DNA of 26,483 nucleotides from CAYFVR01 sp046541515 (GTDB lineage Bacteria > Desulfobacterota > Desulfobacteria > Desulfobacterales > Desulfococcaceae), in the NCBI GenBank assembly GCA_046541515.1, contig JBKHDD010000056.1, positions 1 to 26,483 on the forward strand. Direction: 5' to 3'. Shown here piece by piece: positions 15,671-24,437 of the stretch (positions are counted from its first letter, which is position 1; each line of letters starts with the position of its first letter). The notes under the pieces are model-generated. The model worked only from the letters and a program-made list of their open reading frames with translations. It had not been told where the DNA came from and did not search any database. The position numbers and the translations under genes were made by a program.

Positions 15671-18038
15671 CTATCCGGCCGCCGAAAACGAGGGAAGGGA
15701 CGGCTCCTCCGGCTCCGCGGTCCCCCGAAGCACCCGCGCCGCCACGTCCGCCAAATGGCCGGCGGTCGCCGGCTTCAGCAACAGAACGCCGACGCCGGCC
15801 CGCCGGAGCGCCTCGGCGTCCACCCCGCCCGCGAAGCCGGTGCACAAAATCAACGGCAATTCGGAAAGGACCGCCCGCATCCGCGCGGAAAGTTCCAGCC
15901 CGTCCATTTCCGGCATGGTCAGGTCGCAAATCACGGCGTCCGCGGCTTCCGGCGCCGCCTTAAATGCCGCCAGTGCCTGAAAAGACTCGTTGAACGACCG
16001 CACCCGATATCCCAGATCGATCAAGCGGGACGCCAACAAAACGGTCAAGTTCGGCTCGTCGTCCACCACCACCAGCCGCGGCCGGTCTCCGGAGGGCGGG
16101 GGAGAATTCTCCCGTTCCTCCGTTTCGTCGCTCTCCGGCGAGTCCGCTTCCGCCACCGGAAATCGGACCGAAAACTCCGCGCCGCCCTCCTTCCGGTTTC
16201 GGGCAACAATGTCCCCGCCATGGCTCCGGACGATTCCGCGGACCACCGAAAGCCCGAGCCCCGCGCCCTCCCCCGCCGGCTTGGTGGTGAAATAGGGCTC
16301 GAAAACCCGAGACAGGTCTTCGGGGGGAATTCCGGCCCCTTTGTCCGCCACCCACGGCCGAAGACAGGGCCCCGGGGCCAGATCGCCTTCCCCGGGGGAA
16401 ACCGTCTCCCGCCGAATCCCCGCCGTCAGCGTCCCGCCGCCCTTTTCCATGGCCTGGTACGCGTTGGCGCACAGATTGATCACCACCTGATGGACGGCGT
16501 CGGGATCGCCCAGAACGGGGGGGCAATCGGGTTCCAGGTCCGTTTCGATCCGGATGGAGGCGGGCAGGGCGGCCCGCAACAGCTTGAGGGATTCCTGGAG
16601 GGTGGAATCCAGGGAAAAACGTCGGGGGGCGGCGCCCGGTTCGCCATCCCGGCGGCCGAAGGTAAGAATGCGCCGGCCCAGTTCGCGGCCCCGACGGGCC
16701 GATTGCAGGATGCCCTCGGGATGGCGGCGGGCCGGATCGTCGCCGGGCGGCCGCTTGAGCACAAGTTCGGCGTTGAGAAGATCGGCGTTGAGAAGAATGG
16801 AAAACAGAATATTGTTGAAATCGCGGGCAATGCCGCCCGCCAGGGCGCCCACGGCCTCCAGCTTCTGGGCGTGGCGAAGCCGGGCTTCCAGCCCCAGCCC
16901 GCGGGTCCGATCGTGCCGAACCACCACCACGCGAGTCATCCGGCCCGCCGAATCCCGCACCGGCGAGGCCTTGACCCGCGCTTGAAAGGCGACGCCGTCC
17001 CGCTTGCGATGGATCCTGTCGCTCCATAAACGTCCGGCCTTCGGCCGCGGCGGCCTGCGACCGCCGGTCGCCTTCGTTCCCGAGCTGAAACCGGGCCGGG
17101 GTCGCGCCGACGAGTTCCTCCCGGTCGTGGCCGGTGCAATGCTCCAGGGCCGGATTGGCGTAGAGGATACGGCCCTGGGGATCGGTGACCAGAACCATTT
17201 CCCCCGATTGTTCGATGGCGGCCACCAGCCGACGGTTTTTCGCCTCCGCCGCCTCCCGCTCCCGCGGGGACCGTCCCAGGCGCGCCACCATGGCGTTGAA
17301 GGCGTCCTGGAGGACCCGAATCTGGTCTTCGGATTCCCCGGCCGCGTCGATGGCCCCCGGTGGTCTCGGGTTGGTCCGGATCCGGCGCCCGCACCGCCAT
17401 GGTCGGGTTGGTCGGCGGCCGGCCGAGCAGCCGGCGGCCGATCCAGACCAGGCCGCTCCACAGGGCGACGGTGGTCGGCAGGGCCGAAAAAAGAATGCCG
17501 CCCATATCCCGCCACACCTCGCTCCACACCACAGTATCGCAGGAATAGAGGGTCGCCCGCCCCACATAGACCCCGTCGTAATCGACGCCGAACGCCTCCC
17601 GGCAGAGCCGGGTGAAAAACCGAGGCTTCCGGGAGAGCAGGTCGGCCCGTGCTTCCACCTCCACGAAATCCGGCTGCCGGGCTCGATCTCCACCGTCCCG
17701 GCCAGTTCGATCACCTCCCCGAATTCGTTCTCGATGCGAATGCCTGTCAAAAAGGGGCTCATCAGCATGCCGCGCACGGCGACGCGCCGGCGTTCGGCGT
17801 CGAACCGGCATAGACCTTCCCGCAGAATCGGCTGGAACATCTGGCGAAAGGCGGTCAGGTTCTCCCGCACCTGGGCCCGGATGTTGACGAATCCGATCCA
17901 AACATGGACCGGGTTCGCCGTCGGCGTCACCAGAATGTAGATGATCGCCAGGTTTTTAATAAGCCGCTTGAGAACGGATCGGGAAAAGGGGACGTGGGCA
18001 TCGGACATTGCCGCGGTTCCGGGGAATGGATTTTCCAT
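15671..18038 (-). pseudogene. Hybrid histidine kinase/receiver, frameshifted and lacking the phospho-His
   Basis: Joining three frames gives exactly 789 codons. In order: a hydrophobic N-terminal segment (KRLIKNLAIIYILV); an extracytoplasmic sensor of about 180 residues; a second membrane segment (ILFSALPTTVALWSGLVWIG); a linker; a PAS domain (AAIEQSGEMVLVTDPQGRILYANPA); a HisKA H-box; an ATPase domain (N-box VINLCANAY, G-box GEGAGLGLSV); and a receiver with DDE and DLTMPEMDG. Breaks: a -1 shift near 17670; a +1 shift in a C5 run at 17354-17358; a +1 shift at A3 17028-17030. The H-box reads GGIARDFNNIL where the family has GGIAHDFNNIL, so codon 16823-16825 encodes Arg in place of the phosphoacceptor. 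The start chosen is ATG 18038, with AGGA 10 bases upstream; ATG 18008 is an alternative. The breaks may be real decay or base-call errors. Confidence 0.8.
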
Positions 18039-18098
18039 CCGGTTCCATTCCTTCCGAAACTCCGTTCCGAAGGGCTCGGGAGGGTTCGGGACGGACGG

Positions 18099-18121
18099 GG
18101 AACCGAACGGGGAACGGTTCC
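18099..18121. repeat. Inverted repeat upstream of the kinase gene
   Basis: GGAACCG and CGGTTCC flank a 9-base spacer, and the 9-mer ACGGGGAAC is repeated at 18096 and 18107. It lies 60 bases upstream of the kinase start, where an operator or leader structure could sit. No regulator can be assigned. Confidence 0.3.
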
Positions 18122-18253
18122 ACTGAAGATGGGCGGACCGAGGCTTCCTCGCCCCGCCCGCAAACGGCCTGGATACCACAGGGATTTTCCGAAGACCGCC
18201 CAAAACGACGCCCAGTAGACGGACCCGTCTCGCAACGGTCTCGCGACGACCCC

Positions 18254-18282
18254 TTGACCGGTTGGCGGTTTTCCGCTATGCG
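18254..18282 (+). promoter_or_regulatory. Candidate promoter of the pab operon
   Basis: TTGACC (18254-18259, five of six consensus positions) is followed after 17 bases by TATGCG (18277-18282). Transcription would start near 18289, giving a leader of about 105 bases that contains the terminator at 18334-18367. Confidence 0.4.
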
Positions 18283-18333
18283 AAAATCCAAAAGCCATCG
18301 GCGCGACCCCATTGAGTGATGCTCAGGCCAGCG

Positions 18334-18367
18334 GCCATCCAGACTCGATCTGGATGGCTGTTTTTTT
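18334..18367 (+). terminator. Intrinsic terminator in the pabA leader (probable attenuator)
   Basis: A perfect 10-bp stem, GCCATCCAGA (18334-18343) and TCTGGATGGC (18349-18358), with loop CTCGA, is followed by TG and then seven T (18361-18367). It points toward pabA, whose ATG is only 27 bases further on. No plus-strand gene precedes it, since the nearest upstream gene is the divergent kinase. It therefore most likely acts on the pab transcript itself. AGCCATC at 18293-18299 could pair with GATGGCT at 18353-18359 and break the terminator stem, a possible antiterminator. Confidence 0.85.
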
Positions 18368-18393
18368 GTTCACCCACATTCCGGGAGAGGATC

Positions 18394-19041
18394 ATGACCA
18401 AGCTGCTGGTGATCGACAACACCGATTCCTTCACCTTCAATCTGGTTCAGATGTTCCGTCGCTTTCCCCTGGACATCACGGTGGTCCGGAGCGACCGGAT
18501 CACCCCGGAGGCGGCCGAGGCCCTGGAACCGGACTATCTGCTGATCAGCCCCGGCCCCCGGGACCCGGCCCACGCCGGGGTTTCCCTTCCGTTGTTGCGG
18601 ACCCTGGGCCGCCGGATCCCCACCTTGGGCGTCTGCCTGGGCATGCAATGCGTCAACGAGGTTTACGGCGGCCGCACCGAACGGGCGCCCGCGCCGGTTC
18701 ACGGCAAGGTGTCCGAGGTCCGCCACGACGGTTCGGGAATTCTTGCCGGAGTTCCCTCCCCCTTCCGCGCGGCCCGCTACCATTCCCTGGCGGTCCGGAT
18801 GGCGACCGGGGGCCCCCTGCTGGCCACGGCGCACAGCCCGGACGGCGTGGTCATGGCCCTGCGCCATCCCCGGCTGCCCCTTTTCGGCGTGCAGTTTCAC
18901 CCCGAAAGTTTTCTGACCGAAAACGGCTTGACTATCGTGGAAAATTTTCTAAAACTTGCACCGGAAAAGGAGACCATCCATGATCGATCCGATACGGAAC
19001 ATGGCCGGGGAGGTAACGGGCGTTCGCGTCGAGCCGCTTGA
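18394..19041 (+). CDS. pabA: Aminodeoxychorismate/anthranilate synthase glutaminase subunit
   Basis: Class I glutamine amidotransferase that releases ammonia from glutamine for aminodeoxychorismate synthase. The 215-residue protein begins MTKLLVIDNTDSFTFNLVQ. It has the oxyanion loop ISPGPRDPAHAG, the nucleophile Cys81 in GVCLGMQC, and the catalytic pair His169 and Glu171 in FHPESF. The ATG at 18394 follows GGGAGAGG. The 3' end runs 62 bases into the next gene and adds a short basic tail beyond the normal C-terminus. The downstream partner carries the PabB-type PIKGT motif, so PabA is the better name, although such subunits can also serve TrpE. Confidence 0.93.
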   Translation: MTKLLVIDNTDSFTFNLVQMFRRFPLDITVVRSDRITPEAAEALEPDYLLISPGPRDPAHAGVSLPLLRTLGRRIPTLGVCLGMQCVNEVYGGRTERAPAPVHGKVSEVRHDGSGILAGVPSPFRAARYHSLAVRMATGGPLLATAHSPDGVVMALRHPRLPLFGVQFHPESFLTENGLTIVENFLKLAPEKETIHDRSDTEHGRGGNGRSRRAA

Positions 19042-21220
19042 GGGGGCCGGCGACTTTCTGGATCTCGCCGCCCGCTTCGCCGCCTCTCCGGGCACAACGG
19101 CGCTGATCAGCGGCGGCGAGGTGGACAGCGCCGGCCATCACATTCTGGCCACCCGCCCGTGGCTCACCTTCTGGAGCCGGGGACGCCACCTGCGCGTTCG
19201 CGTGGGCGGCGAAATTCTGGAACTGGAGGCGGACCCCTTCGAAGGGCTGCGGACCCTGCTCCAGGTTTTCGCCCTGGACGATCCCTCGCTTCCCGGACCG
19301 GTGGCCGCGGGCCTGTTCGGCTATCTGGCCTACGACCTCAAGGACCAGATCGAGGAGCTTCCACGGACCGCCGTGGACGACCTCGCCCTGCCCCACATCT
19401 ATCTGACCGCCCCGTCCGTCCTGGTGGTGCGGGATCGGAAAAACGGAAAGACCCGCCTGCTGATTCCCGAACGCACCGGGGGCGAAGAAGCGGACCCGGA
19501 CGAGATCCGCCGCGACTTTTCCGAGGCGCTCTCGGGACCGCCGCCGAAATCGATCCCCTTCAGCGGCGACCCAAACGGATTTACCCCGCTGGTGTCCCGA
19601 CCGGTCTTCGTGGAATCGATCCGCCGAGTGCGGGAATACATCGCCGCCGGCGACGTGTACCAGGTCAACATGGCCCAGCGGTTCGAGATGGACTTCACCG
19701 GCGACCCCTTCACCCTTTTCCGCAAGCTGTACGAACTCAATCCCGCCCCCTTTTTCGCCTACGTCCACGGTGGAGACCACCATGTGATTTCCACCTCCCC
19801 GGAGCGATTTCTCCGGCGGTCCGGCGCCCAGGTGGAAACCCGTCCCATCAAAGGCACCCGCCCCCGAGGGGCTACCGCCGAGGCCGACGGGGAAATGGCC
19901 CGGGAGCTGGCCGAAAGTCCCAAAGACGACGCCGAGTTGTCCATGATCGTGGACCTGATGCGAAACGACCTGGGGCGGGTCTGTCGGGAAACCACGGTGC
20001 GGGTGGCCGAGCACAAGCGGCTGGAAAGCTACCAAAACGTCCACCACCTGGTATCGGTGGTCACCGGCGAACTGGACCCCGACAAGGACACGGTGGACCT
20101 TTTGCAGGCCACCTTCCCCGGCGGCTCCATCACCGGCTGCCCCAAGGTGCGGGCCATGGAGATCATCGACGAGCTTGAGCCGGTGCGCCGCCACGTCTAC
20201 ACCGGGGCCATCGGCTATCTGAGCTTCCACGACACCGCCGATCTTTCCATCGCCATCCGCACCGCCACGGTGCTCAACGCCCGGATACTGTTTTCGGTGG
20301 GCGGCGGCATCGTCTTCGACTCCGACCCCGAAAACGAATACGACGAAACGATCCACAAGGGCCAGACGCTCATGGCCGCCTTTCGGGGCCGGGAAAACCC
20401 CGCCGACGGCAACGCCTGGGTCTGGATGAACGGCAGCCTGATGCCGGCCGCCCACGCCGCCGTGCCCGCCGGCCATCCCGGCTTCCATTACGGCGACGGC
20501 TTTTTCGAGACCATCCGGGTGGACCGGGGCCGGCCGAAACTGCTGGACGCCCACCTGGACCGATTCAACCGGGCCTGGGCCGAACTGTTCCCCGGCCCGC
20601 CCCCGGACCTGAACTGGGACCGAGTCATCGCGCGGGTGGTGGCCCGGAACCGGCTGGACGAGGCCGTGGCGGCGGTCAAGATCATCGCCGCCCGGGGCGA
20701 CCGGGAGCTGCCCCCCTGGAACCATTCCCTCATCGTCACCGCCCGGCCCTACGTCCATCGGCTGGCCGGCCGGGAGGCGGCGGGTCTCCACCTGCGGACC
20801 TATCCCTTTCCCCGGGAGACTCCGCTGGCCAACCACAAAACCCTCAACTATCTGTATTACCGGCGGGCCGGCCGGTGGGCCGCCGACCACAAGGCGGACG
20901 AGGCCCTGGTGCTCAACTCCGACGGCAGCGTGTCGGAAACCAATACCGGCAACCTGGTGGTGATCCATGGCCGGACGGCCACCCTCCCGGCCTCGAACCA
21001 TGTGCTTCCCGGCGTGACGCAGGGCGCGGTCACCGACGCGCTGGCGGCCCGGGGCTATCGGGTGGAATCCCGGCGGGTCCCGCCGGAAGAACTCCGGACC
21101 GCCGACGCGGTCATTCTGACCAACTCGCTGATGGGCGCGGTGTCGGCCCTTTCCCTGGACGACGAGCCGCTGCGGACCCGCCCCGAACTTCTGGCCGAAA
21201 TCTCGGAAGCCGTGGCCTGA
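18980..21220 (+). CDS. pabB-pabC: Fused aminodeoxychorismate synthase (PabB) and aminodeoxychorismate lyase (PabC)
   Basis: One 746-residue chain with two enzymes of p-aminobenzoate (folate) synthesis. Residues about 1-470 are a chorismate-binding PabB: Lys291 in PIKGTRPRG (anthranilate synthase has Ala here), ELSMIVDLMRNDLGRV, then FPGGSITGCPKVRAMEIIDELEP and SVGGGIVFDSDPENEYDE. Residues about 478-746 are a fold-type IV PLP enzyme: WVWMNGSLMP, YGDGFFETIRV, PLP Lys620 in NHKTLNYLYY, and SDGSVSETNTGNLVV. The product would take chorismate to 4-amino-4-deoxychorismate and then to p-aminobenzoate plus pyruvate. The ATG at 18980 has AAAAGGAGA upstream and lies inside the end of pabA, so the two are translationally linked. 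Confidence 0.95.
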   Translation: MIDPIRNMAGEVTGVRVEPLEGAGDFLDLAARFAASPGTTALISGGEVDSAGHHILATRPWLTFWSRGRHLRVRVGGEILELEADPFEGLRTLLQVFALDDPSLPGPVAAGLFGYLAYDLKDQIEELPRTAVDDLALPHIYLTAPSVLVVRDRKNGKTRLLIPERTGGEEADPDEIRRDFSEALSGPPPKSIPFSGDPNGFTPLVSRPVFVESIRRVREYIAAGDVYQVNMAQRFEMDFTGDPFTLFRKLYELNPAPFFAYVHGGDHHVISTSPERFLRRSGAQVETRPIKGTRPRGATAEADGEMARELAESPKDDAELSMIVDLMRNDLGRVCRETTVRVAEHKRLESYQNVHHLVSVVTGELDPDKDTVDLLQATFPGGSITGCPKVRAMEIIDELEPVRRHVYTGAIGYLSFHDTADLSIAIRTATVLNARILFSVGGGIVFDSDPENEYDETIHKGQTLMAAFRGRENPADGNAWVWMNGSLMPAAHAAVPAGHPGFHYGDGFFETIRVDRGRPKLLDAHLDRFNRAWAELFPGPPPDLNWDRVIARVVARNRLDEAVAAVKIIAARGDRELPPWNHSLIVTARPYVHRLAGREAAGLHLRTYPFPRETPLANHKTLNYLYYRRAGRWAADHKADEALVLNSDGSVSETNTGNLVVIHGRTATLPASNHVLPGVTQGAVTDALAARGYRVESRRVPPEELRTADAVILTNSLMGAVSALSLDDEPLRTRPELLAEISEAVA

Positions 21221-21297
21221 TCCCTCGTCTCCGTCGCGCACTCGTCGCGTCCCCGTTGACACCGTCCCCGGGGTCGGCTATCACCGGAATCGTGACC

Positions 21298-22566
21298 ATG
21301 AACCGCTCCACTCTCCCGACCGTCCGCCTTCGGCCTTTGCCGCCGATTCTATTGGCGTTTCTGCTCTTGCTGGGCGGATGCGCCGATCTCCACGAATCGG
21401 TCCGCACCGGCAAGCTGAACACCGTGCGGGCCATGCTGGAAAACGGCGTGGCGGCCGACGAGACGGACCCCGCCGGGACCACGCCGCTGATGGTGGCCGC
21501 CCGAATGGGCGACGGTCGTCTGGTGGGATTGTTGCTGAAGCACGGGGCCGACATCGATCGTCAAAACCGTGCCGGCCAGTCCGCCCTTTCCCTGGCCTGG
21601 GAGCACGGCCGAGAGCTGACCTTCCGAACCCTGCTGGACCGGGGGGCCGCCATCCATTTCGAGGCGGACGTGGACCGGCTGCCGCCCACCGACCGCCGTC
21701 GCGGCCTCTGGCGGATGGCGCGGGAGGAACGGCTGTTTCGGAAAATCGCCGCCGACGGGGCCAATCCACCGCCGGAGCGTTTCGACGAATACTTTGAACG
21801 GTTTCCCGACGGACGCCACCGGGAGGAAGTCGTCGAACTGCTGGCCCGGGCGGCCCGGGAAGACTTGGCGGCCCTGGGAAACCCGCCCGACGCCGACAAG
21901 GCCGCCGCCTTCCTGCGGGACTACGGCGCCGCGGGAAGCGGGGCCTTCGAGGTGACCGCCTCCCGGCTCAACATCCGGTCCGCCCCCACCACCCGGGCCC
22001 GGATCGTGGGCCATTACGCCCAGGGCGAGGCCGTGCGCGCCCGGGAAACGCGCGCCGACTGGCTGCGCACCGACCAAGGCTGGATCAGCCGGGCCCACGT
22101 GCGGCCCACGTCCCGGATCGCGCCGGAACTGGGCGCCATGCTCCAAACCGCCCGCGCCGCCGCCCGCGGACGTTCCTCTTCCGGGTCCGCCGCTCCCAAA
22201 TCCTCCGCCCCAACCTCCATCCCGTCCTCCAATGGAAGCGCCGACGGGACATCCGGTCCCCAGGCCGACGGCCGCGACGGAAAAGCCGAAAACCCTCGCG
22301 TCCCGGCCAGCCAACGCGCCGCCGAACGGGACGCCCGTTCCGGGAACGGGACGGTTTCGGGCGGCGGGATGGAAGATCGGGCGTCGGCCGATCCCGGCGA
22401 GCGGCGTCGGGCCGAGCATCAACTGGCGACGGTGATGAAAACGCCCACCTTAAAGGGCCTGGAGGCCTTTGTCCTCGCCTACAAGGACCGATCCATCTTC
22501 GACGATCTGGTGGCCCGGGCCCGGGACGCCTACCGGGAGCTGCTGCTGCGGGAGGTTTCGCCTTGA
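21298..22566 (+). CDS. Lipoprotein with ankyrin repeats and an SH3b domain
   Basis: 422 residues. The N-terminus is a lipoprotein signal (LLAFLLLLGGC, lipidated Cys28), so the protein is exported and membrane-anchored. Residues about 30-118 form ankyrin repeats (GTTPLMVAARMGDGRLVGLLLKHGADID, in part). Residues about 217-271 form a bacterial SH3 domain (TASRLNIRSAPTTRARIVG, WLRTDQGWISRAHV), a fold often found in cell-wall-binding proteins. A Ser/Gly/Ala-rich low-complexity linker follows (about 280-380), then a short helical C-terminus. The ATG at 21298 puts the signal in place; the in-frame GTG at 21292 is an alternative. Its stop overlaps the TTG start of the next gene, so the pair likely forms an envelope unit. 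The specific function is unknown. Confidence 0.87.
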   Translation: MNRSTLPTVRLRPLPPILLAFLLLLGGCADLHESVRTGKLNTVRAMLENGVAADETDPAGTTPLMVAARMGDGRLVGLLLKHGADIDRQNRAGQSALSLAWEHGRELTFRTLLDRGAAIHFEADVDRLPPTDRRRGLWRMAREERLFRKIAADGANPPPERFDEYFERFPDGRHREEVVELLARAAREDLAALGNPPDADKAAAFLRDYGAAGSGAFEVTASRLNIRSAPTTRARIVGHYAQGEAVRARETRADWLRTDQGWISRAHVRPTSRIAPELGAMLQTARAAARGRSSSGSAAPKSSAPTSIPSSNGSADGTSGPQADGRDGKAENPRVPASQRAAERDARSGNGTVSGGGMEDRASADPGERRRAEHQLATVMKTPTLKGLEAFVLAYKDRSIFDDLVARARDAYRELLLREVSP

Positions 22567-24356
22567 GGGGCCTCCGCCGCCTGATCCTTCCGTTGGCGCT
22601 AATGGTCGCCGGATGGATCGTTTTGCCAGGCGTCGCGTCGGCGACGGAATCCGAGGACCTGGAATCCCGCCGGAAACGCATTCGCCACGCCACCAACCGG
22701 GGCATTCTCAGCGTCTACGACATTCCCTTTCCCACCTACGTGGCGCTGGGCATGTGGGAAGAAATCGACTTCATCCTCAACGCCAACCGGCGGACCACCC
22801 TTCGCCATCAGCTTCCCGGCCGGTTTTACAGCCGCCCCTACGCCGTGGGAAACCGCATCTGGGTGTTTGAAAACAGCGCCCAAGGCGGAGGCCAGGCCCA
22901 CATCTTCGATCCGGACAGCCTGCGGCGGGTGGATTCGATTCGACCGCCGGGAACGGCGGGACGCCCCGGCGGCGTTCGGACGGTCTACCGAGACCGGATT
23001 CTGCTGGGCGGGGCCGATCCGGACGTGGACGCGGCGTTGCTGTGGACGCTGGAAACCGGGGAAATTCAAACGCTGCGGCTGAGCCGGGGCCATTATATTT
23101 CCAGCCTGGCGGCCGAGGGCGACCGGATTTTCGGCGGGGCTTGCGGCGGAGTGGTCCAGGCCTGGTCCGGCCGGGACGGGTCGGCCGAGGCCCTCTACGC
23201 CACCGCGGACGGCGGCGTCCCCGAGGACTGGGCCGCGTTCAACCAGATGCCGTGCATCGGAACGCTGACCTTTTTCAACGACCATCTCGTCGGCGTCGGC
23301 GATGGGCGGGTATTCGTGTGGGAACTGAACGGCGGGCGACGGGTGCGGAATTTCCGCCGGGCCCTTCCCGGCGGAGGGACCCGGGTGTTCGAAGGGCGAT
23401 TGTTCGAATTCCAGGGCCGTCGGATCATGGCGCGCTCCCTGGACCGACCCGGCCCGACGGTGGCCGCGGACCTGGACGCGCCGGTGGAGGACCTGATCGT
23501 AACCCGGGAACCGGTGTTGCGCGCTCCGGAAGGGCCGGTGGCGGTGGCCGCGCTGCGGGGAGACCGGGGGCTGGCGTTTCTGAAGCCGGACCGGCTGGAA
23601 CCGATCCGAAAGACGGACCTTCGGGGGAACGCCCTTTGCGCCTTCGAAGGACGGATATTCGCCACCGACGACCGGTTTCTATACCGCCACGATCTGCGCC
23701 ACCAGGCTTCGGAAAAATACGACGCCTTCCTCCGAACCATCGATTTGTCCGAGGTGGAGATGACGCCGGAAACCTTTCGCGCCCTGATCCAGCGGGCCCG
23801 GCGCCATCCCGACGCCATCCCGCCCAGCGCGGTGGGCGGCCGGTATCTGGAGGCCCGGGGGGTCGACCTGTTTCACGCCTTTCGCTACGGCAAAATCGGC
23901 GAGCGCACGGTGAGGCCGGAAACCGGCGAATCCTACCGGGAAGAGGTTTACGGCTACACCCTGGCCTACGAACTGCGCAACCAAACGGAGACCGGCCTCC
24001 ACATCACGCTGATGTTCGAATGGAGCGGCGCCTACGGCGCGGAAACGCCCACCAGCGCCGTCTCTTCCCACTGGGAAACCCTTTTCCTGCCGCCGGGCCA
24101 ACGGCTGAAGGGCCGGTTCGTGGTGGGAGAAAAAGAGCCGATCCAGTTGAACATCTTCCCGGTGAAGCTGGAGGCGGCCGAGGCAACCTTCGTGGAGGGC
24201 TTCGACCGGGCCTTGAATCCCGGCAACCGGGAGATCGGCATCGTGCGGGAATACCTGGACGACCCCCGGCTGACCCACTGGTTTTCCGAGCTGGAAGCCC
24301 AGCACCAGCGGCTGGAGACGTCCTCGGTTTCCTGGCTGGACCGGCTGTTTCGGTAG
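22563..24356 (+). CDS. Exported protein of unknown function, beta-propeller-like
   Basis: 597 residues beginning with TTG at 22563. This start is favoured because it overlaps the preceding TGA (TTGA), has GGGAGG 8 bases upstream, and gives a clean signal peptide (MRGLRRLILPLALMVAGWIV, cleavage likely after ASA at residue 27). Residues about 90-400 contain repeated short strands with patterns such as GNRIWVFENSA, GDRIFGGACGGVVQAWSG, DGRVFVWELNGGRR and EGRIFATDDRFLYRHDL. These resemble WD/PQQ-type propeller blades, though no strict WD motif is present. The C-terminal 170 residues are a separate beta-rich domain. It is probably periplasmic and paired with the ankyrin/SH3b lipoprotein. No enzymatic residues are recognised. 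Confidence 0.8.
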   Translation: MRGLRRLILPLALMVAGWIVLPGVASATESEDLESRRKRIRHATNRGILSVYDIPFPTYVALGMWEEIDFILNANRRTTLRHQLPGRFYSRPYAVGNRIWVFENSAQGGGQAHIFDPDSLRRVDSIRPPGTAGRPGGVRTVYRDRILLGGADPDVDAALLWTLETGEIQTLRLSRGHYISSLAAEGDRIFGGACGGVVQAWSGRDGSAEALYATADGGVPEDWAAFNQMPCIGTLTFFNDHLVGVGDGRVFVWELNGGRRVRNFRRALPGGGTRVFEGRLFEFQGRRIMARSLDRPGPTVAADLDAPVEDLIVTREPVLRAPEGPVAVAALRGDRGLAFLKPDRLEPIRKTDLRGNALCAFEGRIFATDDRFLYRHDLRHQASEKYDAFLRTIDLSEVEMTPETFRALIQRARRHPDAIPPSAVGGRYLEARGVDLFHAFRYGKIGERTVRPETGESYREEVYGYTLAYELRNQTETGLHITLMFEWSGAYGAETPTSAVSSHWETLFLPPGQRLKGRFVVGEKEPIQLNIFPVKLEAAEATFVEGFDRALNPGNREIGIVREYLDDPRLTHWFSELEAQHQRLETSSVSWLDRLFR

Positions 24357-24410
24357 GGGCGGGCGTCTTGGCCAAGGGCGAATGCAATTCGCCCCTGCCA
24401 TTTTGGCCAA
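24354..24410. repeat. REP/MITE-like palindromic element
   Basis: Nested symmetry lies between two convergent genes: GGGCGAAT (24376-24383) and ATTCGCCC (24387-24394) around GCA; AGGGGCG (24355-24361) matched by CGCCCCT (24390-24396); and two copies of the palindrome TTGGCCAA (24368-24375, 24403-24410). Compact structures of this kind are typical of dispersed extragenic palindromes. It may also help end transcription on both strands, though no strong T-run is present. Its first bases overlap the stop codon of the upstream gene. Confidence 0.6.
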
Positions 24411-24437
24411 TATCGGGAACTTGCCTCCGTCCAGGGG

